Notes: generated by a model not told the origin, from the letters alone. A stretch of 64,000 bases of DNA from Chloroflexota bacterium (GCA_029262675.1 JAJCYW010000010.1:62001-126000), one strand, 5' to 3'; numbered from the stretch's first letter, positions 1 through 8,817 are shown. Numbers and translations are program-made.

Positions 1-3000
1 CCGTCTTCTCGAAGGCCTCGCCGGGAGTGATCCAGATCGACCTTGGCGACTTCGCGGACAACGACGGCGACAACTGCCTGCCGCCGATCGAGCGTGAGGT
101 GATCATCGACTCGTCGAACACCGGCGTCATCCTCGACGGCGACGCCAACGACGACCTCATCGCCATCGACTGCTCGCAAACCCCTTCAGACAGCAACCGC
201 GAGGGCGTGATCCAGGTTGACGCCACACACAACGGCTTCGACTTCACACTGATCGGTGGCAAGAACTTCATCATCCGTGAGTTCGACGGCTCCACCGACG
301 GTATCAAGCTTGACGGCTGTAACGTCTGCGGCGATCCGGAGTACTACAGCTTCGGCGACGTCACGATCAACGGCTACATCTTCGACGACGGCGACGCCGG
401 CGAGGATGATGAGTACGACAGCGAAGACGGCATCGACATCGATGACACCTGGAACCTCTTCAACGTCCTGATCGACAACGTCGACATCATCGCCGACGAC
501 GACGGCGTTGAGGCCTCGGCGAACGGCAACTCCCGCGACGACGTCAAGATGAGCGACAATGCCGTCAGTGTCACCAACAGCCGCATCATCGGCGACGATG
601 ATGACAGCGGCAGCGGCGATGGCGCCGACATTGAGTTCGACTGCGACGTCGACAGCGACGACTGCACCGTCAACGGCAAGATCACGGTGAACGTGAGCGA
701 CAACGACTCCATCACGTCCTTCGGCGAGGACGCGGTCGACATCGAGTTCGGAGACGACGACTACGCCACGCTTGGCGGCGCCGCCATGAACGTTTGGGTC
801 AACAATAACCGCAAGCTCCACGGCGGTGACGGCGGCGGCGACCACGCCGTGGAGATCCAAATCGACTCGCCAGAGGGCGACGTCAACTCCGGTTCCGTCG
901 ACCTCGACGTGCAGGTCAACGGCAACGGACTGATGGACTCCGAGGGTGAGGACGCAGTCAACATCGACCTCAGAGTCTGCTGCCCGGGCAGCCACAGCAC
1001 CAGCGTGGTGCAGGTCAACGACAACGACGACCTCATCGGTGACGACCACGGCGTCAGAGTTGAAGTGGACCTCGGCTGCGGCGACGGCAACGACAGCACC
1101 GTCAACGTCGACCGCAACGGCAGCGTCGAGGGCGAGAGCGAGGAAGCCGTACACATCGACGTGGACGTCGGCGAGATCGCCTCTGGTTGCGGCGGCCCGG
1201 AATCGGACGATAACACCAGCCTGATCACGATCAACGACAACGAGCGCATCGATGGCGGCGGCGGCGAAGGCGTCGAGGTTGACGCGGACGTCGGCGCCGG
1301 CAGCGGCTCCGGCGACGACAATACCAACACCGTCGAGGTCAACGGCAACGGCCGTATCGACGGTCAGGACGAAGGCGTTGAGATCGACGCCGACGCCGGC
1401 TCGCAGAGCGGCGACGACGGCGACGAGAACACCGTCCTCGTCTCGGTCAACAACAACGACGACATCACCGGTAACGACGACGATGGCGTCGACGTCAGCG
1501 CTGACTCCGGCGTCGAGACCGGCCCCAACAGCCTGCCTGTCGGTGACGGCACGGACGGCGACGAGAACAGCACCACCGTCAACATCCTCGACAACGGCAA
1601 CATCGAAGGCGGGGATGGGGACGGCGTCGATGTCGACGTCCAGGCCGGCGGCGGCAACGTCAGCAGCCGCGATAACTCCAACGAGGTGAACATCACCGGC
1701 AACGGTGAGATCATCGGCCGCGAGTCCAGCGGCGGCGACGGCATCGACGGTGACTTCGAGGTCTGCTGCGACGCGGCGAACACGAACACGCTGCTGATCG
1801 CGGACAACGGCGACATCATCGGCCGCAACGCCGATGGCATTGAGCTGGATTTCTGCTGCAGCGTCAACACCGTCAGCATCCTGGACAACATGGCAATTCG
1901 CGGCAACGGTGGTGACGGCATCGACTACAACGTTGACAACATCAGCGACGGAGACGCCGACTACGGCGAGGGCTGCCCGCAGGACTGCGGCGTCTGGAGC
2001 TCCATCAACATCCTGACGATCAGCGGCAACAACATCTTCAACAGCGAGGATGACGGCATCGACATCTTCGGCGGGAACTTCCAGAACCCGCCGAACGCCG
2101 GGCGTGATGACATACCGGAAGGTAAGAGCGTCATCCATAACAACGACATCCACCACAACCGTGACCACGGCGTCCAGATCCACAATTCGTCCGGCCTCAA
2201 CATCCAGTACAACGACATCCACAACAACGGCGACGACCCGGGCCTGGACCGGGGTATTGAAATCGACTGCGATGGATTCGGTGACCCCCAAGAGCCGGAC
2301 CCGAAGAACAGTCTGGACTGCAACCAGAACCGCATCAGCCAGAACAACATCTGGGACAACGTCGGCATGGGCATCGAGCTGGTCGGTGACACAGACGCGG
2401 ACGGCGACGGCGACCACGACATCGGTTGCGTCTTCTTCGCGTCGATCTCCTCGCCGAACGACTGCCTGCCGTTCCCGAAGATCACGACGCAGTTCGGCGA
2501 CAAGTTGGTAGGTACCGCCTGCTCGCTCTGCCTCGTCGAAGTCTTCTGGGTCGACGAGGACCCGGCTGACCAGCTTCCGCTGGCCGTACGCCAGCACGGT
2601 GAGGCCCGCACCTTCTTCGATGACAAGACGGTCGCGGTTAGCGGCCTGGCGGACGCGGACGGAGACTGGTCGGTCGACCTGCCGTGTGACCTTGGGGCGG
2701 GCGCGTACACGGCGACGGCGACGGACAAGCTGAAGAGCACGTCGGAATTCGCGGCGAACTTCGTGACGCTGGGCACTGGCTCCTGCGCCACACCGACGCC
2801 GCTAGCCACGGACACGCCGACTCCGGCGCCTGCGACGGACACCCCGGTGCCGCCGACAGACACGCCGGTGCCAGCAAAGACCTGTGGTGACATTAATAGC
2901 GACGGAGACGTCAACAGCATCGACGCGTCACTTGTGTTCCAGTTCAAGGCAGGATTCCTGACGACGCTGCCGAACGAGTCGAGCGCGGACGTCAACAACG

Positions 3001-3086
3001 ACGGTGCAATCACCAGCGTCGATGGAGCGCTCATCCTTCAGGTAGGCGCGGGCTTCATCGATGGCAGTGCGCTCACCTGCCCGTAG
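1..3086 (+). CDS. Asp-rich parallel beta-helix surface protein with C-terminal dockerin (5' end outside window)
   Basis: The frame is open from the first base, so the GTG at 27 is not necessarily the start and the N-terminus is missing. Almost 900 residues are short repeats of the type N-x-N-x-x-I-x-G-x-x-x-D-G-V-x-V/I-D, as in right-handed beta-helix (NosD/pectate-lyase-like) proteins. Asp is extremely frequent, which suggests Ca2+ binding or high-salt solubility. Near residue 915 a TPTP-type linker begins, and about the last 67 residues form a type I dockerin with two Ca loops (DINSDGDVNSIDA and DVNNDGAITSVDGA). It is a secreted or surface protein; no catalytic residue is evident. The next gene encodes a cohesin-like anchor, so the two products may bind each other. 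Adhesin, S-layer-like or polysaccharide-binding roles are all possible. Confidence 0.8.
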   Translation, partial: VFSKASPGVIQIDLGDFADNDGDNCLPPIEREVIIDSSNTGVILDGDANDDLIAIDCSQTPSDSNREGVIQVDATHNGFDFTLIGGKNFIIREFDGSTDGIKLDGCNVCGDPEYYSFGDVTINGYIFDDGDAGEDDEYDSEDGIDIDDTWNLFNVLIDNVDIIADDDGVEASANGNSRDDVKMSDNAVSVTNSRIIGDDDDSGSGDGADIEFDCDVDSDDCTVNGKITVNVSDNDSITSFGEDAVDIEFGDDDYATLGGAAMNVWVNNNRKLHGGDGGGDHAVEIQIDSPEGDVNSGSVDLDVQVNGNGLMDSEGEDAVNIDLRVCCPGSHSTSVVQVNDNDDLIGDDHGVRVEVDLGCGDGNDSTVNVDRNGSVEGESEEAVHIDVDVGEIASGCGGPESDDNTSLITINDNERIDGGGGEGVEVDADVGAGSGSGDDNTNTVEVNGNGRIDGQDEGVEIDADAGSQSGDDGDENTVLVSVNNNDDITGNDDDGVDVSADSGVETGPNSLPVGDGTDGDENSTTVNILDNGNIEGGDGDGVDVDVQAGGGNVSSRDNSNEVNITGNGEIIGRESSGGDGIDGDFEVCCDAANTNTLLIADNGDIIGRNADGIELDFCCSVNTVSILDNMAIRGNGGDGIDYNVDNISDGDADYGEGCPQDCGVWSSINILTISGNNIFNSEDDGIDIFGGNFQNPPNAGRDDIPEGKSVIHNNDIHHNRDHGVQIHNSSGLNIQYNDIHNNGDDPGLDRGIEIDCDGFGDPQEPDPKNSLDCNQNRISQNNIWDNVGMGIELVGDTDADGDGDHDIGCVFFASISSPNDCLPFPKITTQFGDKLVGTACSLCLVEVFWVDEDPADQLPLAVRQHGEARTFFDDKTVAVSGLADADGDWSVDLPCDLGAGAYTATATDKLKSTSEFAANFVTLGTGSCATPTPLATDTPTPAPATDTPVPPTDTPVPAKTCGDINSDGDVNSIDASLVFQFKAGFLTTLPNESSADVNNDGAITSVDGALILQVGAGFIDGSALTCP

Positions 3087-3147
3087 GCGGGAGCGCGACA
3101 GAGATAGGAAAGAGACAGTAAGGATAGGAAGAGGAGGAGAACCGCTT

Positions 3148-3765
3148 ATGAAGAAACTAAGGTTCGGAATGATAGGAGCGGCGGCTGTAGCTGTCGCACT
3201 GTTCGGTGGTCTGCTGATCGCCGGCACCGCGGCCGCCCAAGGTGGCGCGACCCTGAGCGTGAGCGACGGCTCAGCGATGACGGGCGAGGAAGGCTCCGTC
3301 ACAGTTGGCACCAGTTCGATCAGTGACCCGGGCCTCGCCGCCTGGACGGTGGACCTTTCGTATGACACGAGCGTCATTACTGCCGTGGACTGCTCTGCTG
3401 AGCACGGTGGCGTCTGCAACACCGAGTTTGGCCCTAACATGGTGCGCATCACGGGCGGCAGCGCGAGCGGCATTGAGGGCGACACCGACATAGGTAGCGT
3501 CACATTCGAGTGTGGCAGCGATGCAGGTTCCAGCGCACTGACCCTGAGTATCCACACGCTTGCGGACGGCACCATCGGTGGACCGCAGGACATTGACGCC
3601 ACCGTTGTTGACGGCTCATTCACGTGCGGCGTAATCCAACCGCCTACCGTCGGCACTGGCCTCGGCCCAGACGGCGGCAGCAGTTTCGGCTGGCTGATCG
3701 CCCTGCTTGCCATCGTTGGTACGGCCGGACTGGTCGTCGGCTTCGGCGCACAGCGCAGCCGTTAA
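3148..3765 (+). CDS. Membrane-anchored cohesin-like protein
   Basis: 205 aa from the ATG at 3148, which follows a GGAAGAGGAGGAG purine-rich ribosome site; in-frame codons upstream belong to the preceding gene's 3' end. Residues 1-31 are a signal peptide (KK, hydrophobic core, AxA-type end). Residues 35-160 resemble a cohesin-type beta sandwich: an LSVSDG start, a TVDLSYDTSVITAVDC strand and a GSVTFEC strand. A glycine/proline stretch containing GTGLGPDG leads to a C-terminal transmembrane helix and a basic QRSR tail. Its place directly after a dockerin-bearing gene supports a receptor role for dockerin proteins. The cohesin assignment is by pattern and would need a profile search; the membrane anchor is clear. 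Confidence 0.65.
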   Translation: MKKLRFGMIGAAAVAVALFGGLLIAGTAAAQGGATLSVSDGSAMTGEEGSVTVGTSSISDPGLAAWTVDLSYDTSVITAVDCSAEHGGVCNTEFGPNMVRITGGSASGIEGDTDIGSVTFECGSDAGSSALTLSIHTLADGTIGGPQDIDATVVDGSFTCGVIQPPTVGTGLGPDGGSSFGWLIALLAIVGTAGLVVGFGAQRSR

Positions 3766-3806
3766 TCTAGAACCCGTAGCATAGGCGACGTGTAACACAG
3801 GTTACG

Positions 3807-3845
3807 ACGAGGCCCCCCCAAGCAATGGGGGGGCCTCGTTTGTCC
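3807..3845 (+). terminator. Intrinsic terminator after the cohesin-like gene
   Basis: A perfect GC-rich hairpin pairs ACGAGGCCCCCCC with GGGGGGGCCTCGT around a short AAGCAAT loop and is followed by a T-rich GTTTGT stretch. It ends the dockerin/cohesin transcription unit. The rest of 3766-4084 shows no convincing gene. Confidence 0.85.
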
Positions 3846-4084
3846 AAAGCATGAATACGTAGCAGGCGGCTCAATGCTCTCTCATTGGACTAGGCAGGAT
3901 CCGGAGCAGCGGCGCGGTGTCGCCGACAAGGTTCGAACCCGCGCCAAACCGCTCGGCTGCGTGGAAACTAACGTGTAGAGCGCGGCGACACTGTGAACGC
4001 ATCGTGTGACCTGACGCCGCACAAGTGCGATTGGACGGCGTTGAGGACGGCAAAGGCGGCGGTTTGTTTATGACGCGGAAGTGC

Positions 4085-4160
4085 TGGCGTCCCCGGCAGG
4101 ATTCGAACCTGCGGCCCGCTGCTTAGAAGGCAGCCGCTCTGTCCACTGAGCTACGGGGAC
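4085..4160 (-). tRNA. tRNA-Arg (anticodon TCT), integration site of the element
   Basis: On the minus strand the gene folds as acceptor GTCCCCG/CGGGGAC, D-arm GCTC-AGTGGACA-GAGC, anticodon stem-loop CTGC-CTTCTAA-GCAG with anticodon TCT, and T-arm with GGTTCGAATCC. Discriminator G and an encoded CCA are present (CCA at 4085-4087). The 5' half, up to and including the anticodon, is repeated exactly at 28969-29008, so the present 5' half and upstream region come from the integrated element. Confidence 0.95.
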
Positions 4161-4163
4161 GCG
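4124..4163. repeat. Left attachment site (attL), 40-bp repeat in tRNA-Arg
   Basis: Begins with TAGAAGGCAGCCGC and ends with GGGGACGCG. It covers the tRNA-Arg 5' half from the anticodon to 3 bp upstream of the mature 5' end. Identical to 28969-29008. Confidence 0.85.
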
Positions 4164-4200
4164 TTGTAGATACGGACACAGCCGATAACTAGACATTGGC

Positions 4201-4230
4201 TTGACGCAATCCGCTCTCACAGACGATAAT
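4201..4230 (+). promoter_or_regulatory. Sigma-70-like promoter for the recombinase gene
   Basis: TTGACG (4201-4206), an 18-bp spacer and GATAAT (4225-4230) lie just inside attL. If used, transcription starts near 4237, which argues for translation from the ATG at 4272 rather than the one at 4230. Confidence 0.55.
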
Positions 4231-4271
4231 TGTCCAACCGATTTGCACTTATCGTCGGAAGCGTCAGGTGC

Positions 4272-5234
4272 ATGGTGCGACAGGCCTCAACGTCAAGTGA
4301 ATCACTCAAGGCGAGCGGTGTCAATATCGAGGACGCCGCCGCTTCCTTCGCGCGCTTCTTACGCGCAGCGAACAGGTCAGAAAAGACGGTCAGGACCTAC
4401 ACCGACGCGGCTCGGCAGCTAGGTGCGTTCCTGCGGGAACGCGGGATGCCAGAGGATGTGGCGCTCATCCGTCGCGAACACGTCGAGACCTTCATCGCCC
4501 ACTTGCTGGAGCGCTGGAAGCCGGCCACAGCAAACAACCGGTATCGCGGCCTGCAAGCCTTCTGGAAGTTCCTGCTGGAGGATGGCGAGATCCGCGAAAG
4601 CCCGATGGCCCGTATGAAACCCCCGACCGTGCCAGAGGAGCCCGTGCCAGTTCTCCGAGAGGATGACGTTCGAGCGCTCTTGGCAACGTGTGAGACGGGC
4701 CAGAGCTTCGATGACAGACGCGACTATGCGATCCTCTACATTCTGTACGACACGGGCGGACGCAGAACCGAGATAACTAGGTTGCGCTGGCATCCCACGG
4801 ATCACGCCGCGAGTGATGTCGACCTGGAGCAGGGGCGCCTCTATGTGATTGGCAAGGGACATCGTCCCCGGCCGCTCAAGATAGGCCATCGTGCGACCCG
4901 CGCCCTCGATCGATACGTTCGAGTCAGGACGCGGCACCGTCATGCGGACCTGCCCGACCTCTGGTTGAGCCAGAAGGGGCGATTCACTGATTCCGGCCTG
5001 GCGCAGATGGTGAAACGACGAGGTCGGGAGGCCGGGCTGGGCGACAGCCTTCATCCGCACATGCTTCGGCACAGCTTCGCCCATGCGTACTTGAGCGCAG
5101 GCGGCAACGAGACCGATCTGATGCAGCTCGCGGGCTGGCGGTCGCGGTCGATGGTTGACCGGTACGCGGCCTCTACTGCGACGGAGCGCGCGCTGGACGC
5201 GCACGAGAGGCTGAGTCCGGGAGATGCGCTGTGA
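4272..5234 (+). CDS. Tyrosine recombinase (integrase) of the element
   Basis: 320 aa from ATG 4272; an in-frame ATG at 4230 overlaps the probable -10 box and is less likely. The N-terminal SAM-like core-binding domain (about 15-100) is followed by the catalytic domain. Visible catalytic residues are Arg164 in TGGRRTE, a Lys in VIGKGHRPR, His263-x-x-Arg266 in HMLRHSF, Trp289 in LAGWRS (Trp at the second-His position, common in the family) and nucleophile Tyr298 in VDRYAAS. It cuts and joins att sites to integrate and, with an excisionase, excise DNA. It lies next to attL and reads away from the tRNA. It overlaps the next gene by 4 bp. All catalytic positions are intact, so it should be active. 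Confidence 0.93.
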   Translation: MVRQASTSSESLKASGVNIEDAAASFARFLRAANRSEKTVRTYTDAARQLGAFLRERGMPEDVALIRREHVETFIAHLLERWKPATANNRYRGLQAFWKFLLEDGEIRESPMARMKPPTVPEEPVPVLREDDVRALLATCETGQSFDDRRDYAILYILYDTGGRRTEITRLRWHPTDHAASDVDLEQGRLYVIGKGHRPRPLKIGHRATRALDRYVRVRTRHRHADLPDLWLSQKGRFTDSGLAQMVKRRGREAGLGDSLHPHMLRHSFAHAYLSAGGNETDLMQLAGWRSRSMVDRYAASTATERALDAHERLSPGDAL

Positions 5235-5887
5235 GCCGCTCCCAGTTATCCGACTGGGAACGGCTTACTATTGAAGCGGGGTTCTGGCAGGAGGCCGTGC
5301 GCACTCCTGCGTTCAGAAGAGCCAGGGCTCAAGCGCGAGCAGATGCCAAGGATGGCGAAGACCTAGACGTTCCTCACGACCTCGTTGATGAGCAGCGCGC
5401 AGTTTTGCGTCTACCGAACCAAACTTGTAGCCAATTAGGAAGGCTGTTCGGGATGCACAGCTCCAGTAAGGACCCGCGCCGGCCGCCGGGTACGGTGGTT
5501 AGCGGCCCCTGGGAGTTCGAGCGAAAGTTGCGGTTCAATTTCAGCATCACTTATGCGAATCATCCGATTGACAAGTCCAACTTGGGCGAAGCGCGAACGC
5601 TAACAGAGGCTAAGCGTAAGGCGCGTCGTAGGGCGGACATGATCGCAGAAGAGGAGTGGGAGCGGCTGCGCCTTCCTTTTCGGGATCGGATGCGCGGCCA
5701 GCACGGCGAGCTAGAGAGAGCGGGAAAGTGGCTCGCGGATCATTACCTCGACGGAATGTCTTACAGAGACATCGCGGCCCGCGATCTACGAGCACATAAC
5801 AGAGAAGAGACGGTTAAGAAGGCTGTTCAAGAGGCCGCCGGTATCTTAGGACTCGATCTACGGCGGCGCCTCGCCTCCTCCAGGTAA
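5231..5887 (+). CDS. Hypothetical protein, recombinase-coupled
   Basis: 218 aa from a GTG that overlaps the recombinase stop (GTGA), so the two are probably translationally coupled. I do not recognise the family. It is rich in Arg, Lys and Glu. The middle has an aromatic/basic [11 protein letters not shown] segment and the C-terminal 60 residues contain a [13 protein letters not shown] stretch that looks like a helix-turn-helix (compare replication or sigma-like HTHs). A DNA-binding helper of recombination or replication is a reasonable guess only. Confidence 0.6.
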   Translation: MSRSQLSDWERLTIEAGFWQEAVRTPAFRRARAQARADAKDGEDLDVPHDLVDEQRAVLRLPNQTCSQLGRLFGMHSSSKDPRRPPGTVVSGPWEFERKLRFNFSITYANHPIDKSNLGEARTLTEAKRKARRRADMIAEEEWERLRLPFRDRMRGQHGELERAGKWLADHYLDGMSYRDIAARDLRAHNREETVKKAVQEAAGILGLDLRRRLASSR

Positions 5888-5948
5888 CGCAAAAGACTCC
5901 TTAGTATTCCCTCCGCAGCTCCCGCAAAGTTAGCAAAATGATGGCGGC

Positions 5949-6125
5949 ATGAGATTGCGCATCAGCGAAGCCGCCGAACTTCTCGAAGTCTCCAACGACA
6001 CCGTACGTCGGTGGTCTGACTCTGGACTGCTGCCTGTTGTTCGTCTGCCGTCCGGCCATCGCCGCTTCCGCGTTGCTGATGTGCTCCGTATTCGGCGCGA
6101 CCTGGAGTGTGGCGCGGATGCCTAG
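5949..6125 (+). CDS. Excisionase / MerR-type HTH protein
   Basis: 58 aa from ATG 5949. The whole protein is one winged helix-turn-helix: an RISEAAELLEVSNDTVRRW recognition segment and the wing PSGHRRFRVADV, the signature of BldC/Xis-type MerR-superfamily DNA-binding proteins. Such proteins control excision direction of tyrosine-recombinase elements or regulate them. A GTTAGCAAA motif lies 12-20 bp upstream (5929-5937) and recurs at 8981-8989. Its stop overlaps the start of the next gene. Confidence 0.75.
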   Translation: MRLRISEAAELLEVSNDTVRRWSDSGLLPVVRLPSGHRRFRVADVLRIRRDLECGADA

Positions 6126-6387
6126 AGCCGGCGTCTACACGTCGCTCCGCGGTCGCATTGGCGGGCTGACTCGCTCTGCCACCTCCGACATGGGCGAGCT
6201 GGCGCGCTCCGGCCAGGCCGGCCTCGACCGCCGCTTCCAGATCGAAGTCGACCCTGACGGCTCTCTCCCGCCAAGTGAGCGGGCACGTCGAGCCGATGCA
6301 GCTCGCCGGTTGCACTTCTCACGTCTAGCTCTTGCCTCAGCTCGGGCACGGCGAGCGCGCGGGCGGCGAGGGGAGGGAGCGTCGTGA
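6118..6387 (+). CDS. Small basic hypothetical protein of the element
   Basis: 89 aa from ATG 6118, overlapping the excisionase-like gene by 8 bp and the next gene by 4 bp (GTGA). No family recognised. The C-terminal half is very rich in Arg/Ala (SERARRADAARR and LASARARRARGRR), predicted helical and basic. Similar short Arg-rich proteins follow the excisionase in many actinobacterial plasmid/phage-like elements. A nucleic-acid-binding role is inference. Confidence 0.55.
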   Translation: MPRAGVYTSLRGRIGGLTRSATSDMGELARSGQAGLDRRFQIEVDPDGSLPPSERARRADAARRLHFSRLALASARARRARGRRGEGAS

Positions 6388-6623
6388 CCGTCGCAGCCGG
6401 CCGCCGATTCACGCGACACCAGCACTGCCCAGCGTGCGGGGACACCGTGGATGACGTCGAGTACGCCGTTCGATGGCCGTGGCCGGGCTCGTGTTCGTGC
6501 ATGAGGCCCAAGCCGCTGACGCCCGCGCCAATCTCCTACACGGGTTGCGAGTGCCATGAGCGCGCCGACGAATCGTGGTTCCGGGATCATCTCCAAGGGC
6601 AACAGAAGGAACGCAGAGCGTGA
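6384..6623 (+). CDS. Small Cys-rich, possibly zinc-binding protein
   Basis: 79 aa from a GTG overlapping the previous stop. It contains CPAC near residue 20, a CSC near 38 and a CEC near 55, plus nearby His residues, consistent with one zinc ribbon or finger. It overlaps the downstream ATPase gene by 4 bp, which supports one polycistronic element operon. No family assigned. Confidence 0.55.
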   Translation: MTVAAGRRFTRHQHCPACGDTVDDVEYAVRWPWPGSCSCMRPKPLTPAPISYTGCECHERADESWFRDHLQGQQKERRA

Positions 6624-7807
6624 ATCTCGATGGCCAAGCCGTGGTTCATGACGTAGAACTCGGAGGCGCACTCCTCGGCTTCAGGGCGACTAACATCCGC
6701 AGGCAGCGAACGGGGATACATGCCCGTATCGATGTGCTATCCGGCCCTCATATTCTCGGCTACGACACGTTCAACATCGAGCGCCACGGAGAGAGAGTCA
6801 GGTTAGCGAACGCCTGCGCCTCCAGCGATTGCCCGCAGAACATGATGCGCGTGTTCATGGACGACTTCTGCGCTCAGGTGTGGCCGACGTGGGTAACGCA
6901 GTTCGCGCCCGAGATAATTGAGCCCAACCTCGACAACCTCCAGGCCACGCAATACCTGCTGAGTCCCTACATCGTGGAGGGCGCCGGGACGATCCTCTTC
7001 GCTCCGCCGGGCCAGGGCAAGAGTTACTTCGCGCTGCTGATGGCACAGAGTGTCAATCAGGGAGTGAGTGCTATCTGGCGCGTCGAAAAGCGGCGTGTCT
7101 TATATCTGAACCTCGAACGCTCCAGGCTCAGCTTAGAGCGTCGGCTCTTGCTAGTGAACCAAGCGCTCGACCTGCCGCCTGAAGCCCCGATGCTGATGTC
7201 TAACGCCCGCGGAAAAACGCTCGCACACGTCACCGAATCGCTGGGTAGAGACTTCGACATGGTGGTGCTCGACTCCCTCTCCCGATCAGGTGCCGGCAGC
7301 ATGATAGACGACGAGGTGGCGAACGGCATCATGGACACAGTGAACGGACTCGCCCCGACCTGGCTCGTCATCGCCCACACGCCGCGCGCCGACAGCTCGC
7401 ACACCTTCGGCTCCCAGATGTTCGACGGCGCCGCCGATCTCACCCTCTCCTTGAAGAGTGTTAGGAACGCCAACGACGTCATGGGCGTACAGGTTGCGGG
7501 GCATGAGTCCAACGACGTCCCCGTGCCAAAACCGGCCACATACGCCATGTCGTTCGACAAGTACGGCCTCTCGGAGTTTCGCACCGCGATGGCCTCCGAG
7601 TTCCCCGTCCTAGTCGAGGACGGGGACATGGATCGAGTGGAGATGATCCGCGAATACCTGCTCCAAATTGGCGAGGCCGACATCACGGAAATAACTGCCC
7701 ACCTCGGTGTGAGCAGATCAACTGCCCAACGTGATCTCGATGATGGGCACTTCGTGGGCAGAAGGAAGGTAGGCAAGCGCATTTTGTATTCAGTGAAGGC
7801 TTCCTGA
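6620..7807 (+). CDS. RecA-like ATPase with C-terminal winged helix (RepA/DnaB-type)
   Basis: 395 aa from GTG 6620 (4-bp overlap); the in-frame upstream start lies inside the preceding gene. Residues 1-110 form an uncharacterised N-terminal domain. The ATPase core has Walker A APPGQGKSYF (about 135-145) and Walker B DFDMVVLDSLSR (about 210-222), as in RepA/AAA_25 plasmid helicase-loader proteins. The last 65 residues form a winged helix (DITEITAHLGVSRSTAQRDL). The family acts in plasmid or phage DNA replication. Iteron-like repeats lie immediately downstream at 7807-7854. Confidence 0.8.
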   Translation: MNLDGQAVVHDVELGGALLGFRATNIRRQRTGIHARIDVLSGPHILGYDTFNIERHGERVRLANACASSDCPQNMMRVFMDDFCAQVWPTWVTQFAPEIIEPNLDNLQATQYLLSPYIVEGAGTILFAPPGQGKSYFALLMAQSVNQGVSAIWRVEKRRVLYLNLERSRLSLERRLLLVNQALDLPPEAPMLMSNARGKTLAHVTESLGRDFDMVVLDSLSRSGAGSMIDDEVANGIMDTVNGLAPTWLVIAHTPRADSSHTFGSQMFDGAADLTLSLKSVRNANDVMGVQVAGHESNDVPVPKPATYAMSFDKYGLSEFRTAMASEFPVLVEDGDMDRVEMIREYLLQIGEADITEITAHLGVSRSTAQRDLDDGHFVGRRKVGKRILYSVKAS

Positions 7808-7861
7808 AGTGCCCGCCGCAAGTGCCCGCCAGTTAGTAGTGGGAAGTGCTCACCACTTCCC
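7807..7861. repeat. Iteron-like repeats and hairpin behind the RecA-like ATPase gene
   Basis: AAGTGCCCGCC occurs at 7807-7817 and 7820-7830, and the variant AAGTGCTCACC at 7844-7854. The last copy is inside a perfect 8-bp inverted repeat, GGGAAGTG (7841-7848) and CACTTCCC (7854-7861), with a 5-nt loop. This could be a replication-initiation site or regulatory hairpin. The rest of 7862-8100 has no convincing gene. Confidence 0.4.
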
Positions 7862-8100
7862 TAACTATAGATGGCCAGTTGGGCGGAATAGTCGGCTTAC
7901 GGCGGAGTTCGGAGACGGAGCAACGGAGGCCGCGGGCGTGAGCGCGATGAGGTTCGATCCGGGAGTTTTCGGAGCGCTCGCTTCGCGCAGAAACGCTGCC
8001 TACCACTTTTTTTAGTCTCTACGAAATTGAGAAGGGGGTAACGGGGTGCGCGGCCGCGAGCCGAAGCCACCAGGGATGTCGGCGCGGAACCCGCAGCGGC

Positions 8101-8217
8101 TTGACGGCCACGGCTGGCGAGGAGTCGTGGCGCCGCTTCACGCAACGCATGGACGTAGACACGATCAAGGTCACGCAGGCGACGCTCGATCGGCTGGGCG
8201 AGGAGCAAGGGCCGTGA
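8101..8217 (+). CDS. Possible small element protein
   Basis: A 38-codon frame from TTG 8101 to TGA 8217 with protein-like composition (EESWRRFTQRMDVDTIK, then TQATLDRLGEEQ). Its stop overlaps a GTG that opens the next short frame, as in the tight gene chain upstream. No ribosome site is obvious and the start is uncertain; the frame may be the 3' remnant of a longer gene. Confidence 0.3.
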   Translation: MTATAGEESWRRFTQRMDVDTIKVTQATLDRLGEEQGP

Positions 8218-8339
8218 GCACGGATACAGCTCGGCGCCCGCCGGAGCCATGTTACGGCGGGGACTTCGGCGCCGGCGCGCAGGATACGCGGGCGCGCATG
8301 GAGCGAGGTTATGTGCGACTTACCGGGGTTCAGTATTGA
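8214..8339 (+). CDS. Possible small element protein
   Basis: 41 aa from GTG 8214, overlapping the previous stop by 4 bp, ending at the TGA of 8337-8339 directly before another GTG. The only support is the overlap chain and plausible composition near the C-terminus (TRARMERGYVRLTGVQY). Confidence 0.3.
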   Translation: MSTDTARRPPEPCYGGDFGAGAQDTRARMERGYVRLTGVQY

Positions 8340-8358
8340 GTGACGGATATGCAGTTCG

Positions 8359-8817
8359 ATGGACGGCGCGATGGATCGCGCTCCGATGGCCGTGACGATG
8401 GCGCGTGACGTTAACACCGACGCTCGATCACTCAAGGCGCTGGGCCTGCGCCTTGCTGGTACGTCCTACCGGACGATTGGCCGGATGCTGGACGTCTCCT
8501 ACACGCAAGCGCACCGCGACGTCCACTACATGCTGAAGGAGGTCGTCTCGGAGCCGGCCGAGCAGGTGCGTCACGCTGAACTCGCCCGGCTCGATCGGCT
8601 GATGCTTGCCCACTGGCCGGCAGCCATTAAGGGCGACTATTGGGCGACCACGGTCGTGTTGCAGATCATGGACAGGCGCATTCGGCTGCTCGGCCTCGAC
8701 GCACCGCACCGCATCGACATCACTGGGTGGATTCGGGAGCGGGCGACGGCGGAAGGGCTCGATCCCTATCAGGCCGTTGCCGACGCCGACGCCTTCGTCC
8801 GGGATTGTGGGCTATGA
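8359..8817 (+). CDS. Terminase-small-subunit-like HTH protein
   Basis: 152 aa; ATGs at 8359, 8386 and 8398 are all possible starts. The N-terminal half carries a sigma-like/homeodomain HTH (ALGLRLAGTSYRTIGRML, then DVSYTQAHRDVHYML), followed by a helical region RLDRLMLAHWPAAIKGDYWAT and RRIRLLGLDAP. That layout matches small terminase or phage HTH proteins of high-GC phages, which bind DNA to start packaging. No large terminase follows, so it may instead serve as a regulator or be a phage remnant. Confidence 0.6.
   Translation: MDGAMDRAPMAVTMARDVNTDARSLKALGLRLAGTSYRTIGRMLDVSYTQAHRDVHYMLKEVVSEPAEQVRHAELARLDRLMLAHWPAAIKGDYWATTVVLQIMDRRIRLLGLDAPHRIDITGWIRERATAEGLDPYQAVADADAFVRDCGL

Noticed and set aside
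186..2597. An 803-aa open frame on the minus strand opposite the beta-helix gene
   Set aside because: It arises from the GAC/GTC-rich codons of the plus-strand repeats; its translation is Val/Asp/Ala low complexity without domain features.
1961..3034. Minus-strand 357-aa frame
   Set aside because: Shadow of the linker and dockerin coding sequence; Ser/Pro low complexity.
7809..8015. 68-aa plus-strand frame after the RecA-like gene
   Set aside because: Its start lies in the iteron-like repeats and the composition is not protein-like.
8359..8817. Evidence for a complete prophage
   Set aside because: Only a terminase-small-like HTH protein was found; no large terminase, portal, capsid or tail genes are present in the element.
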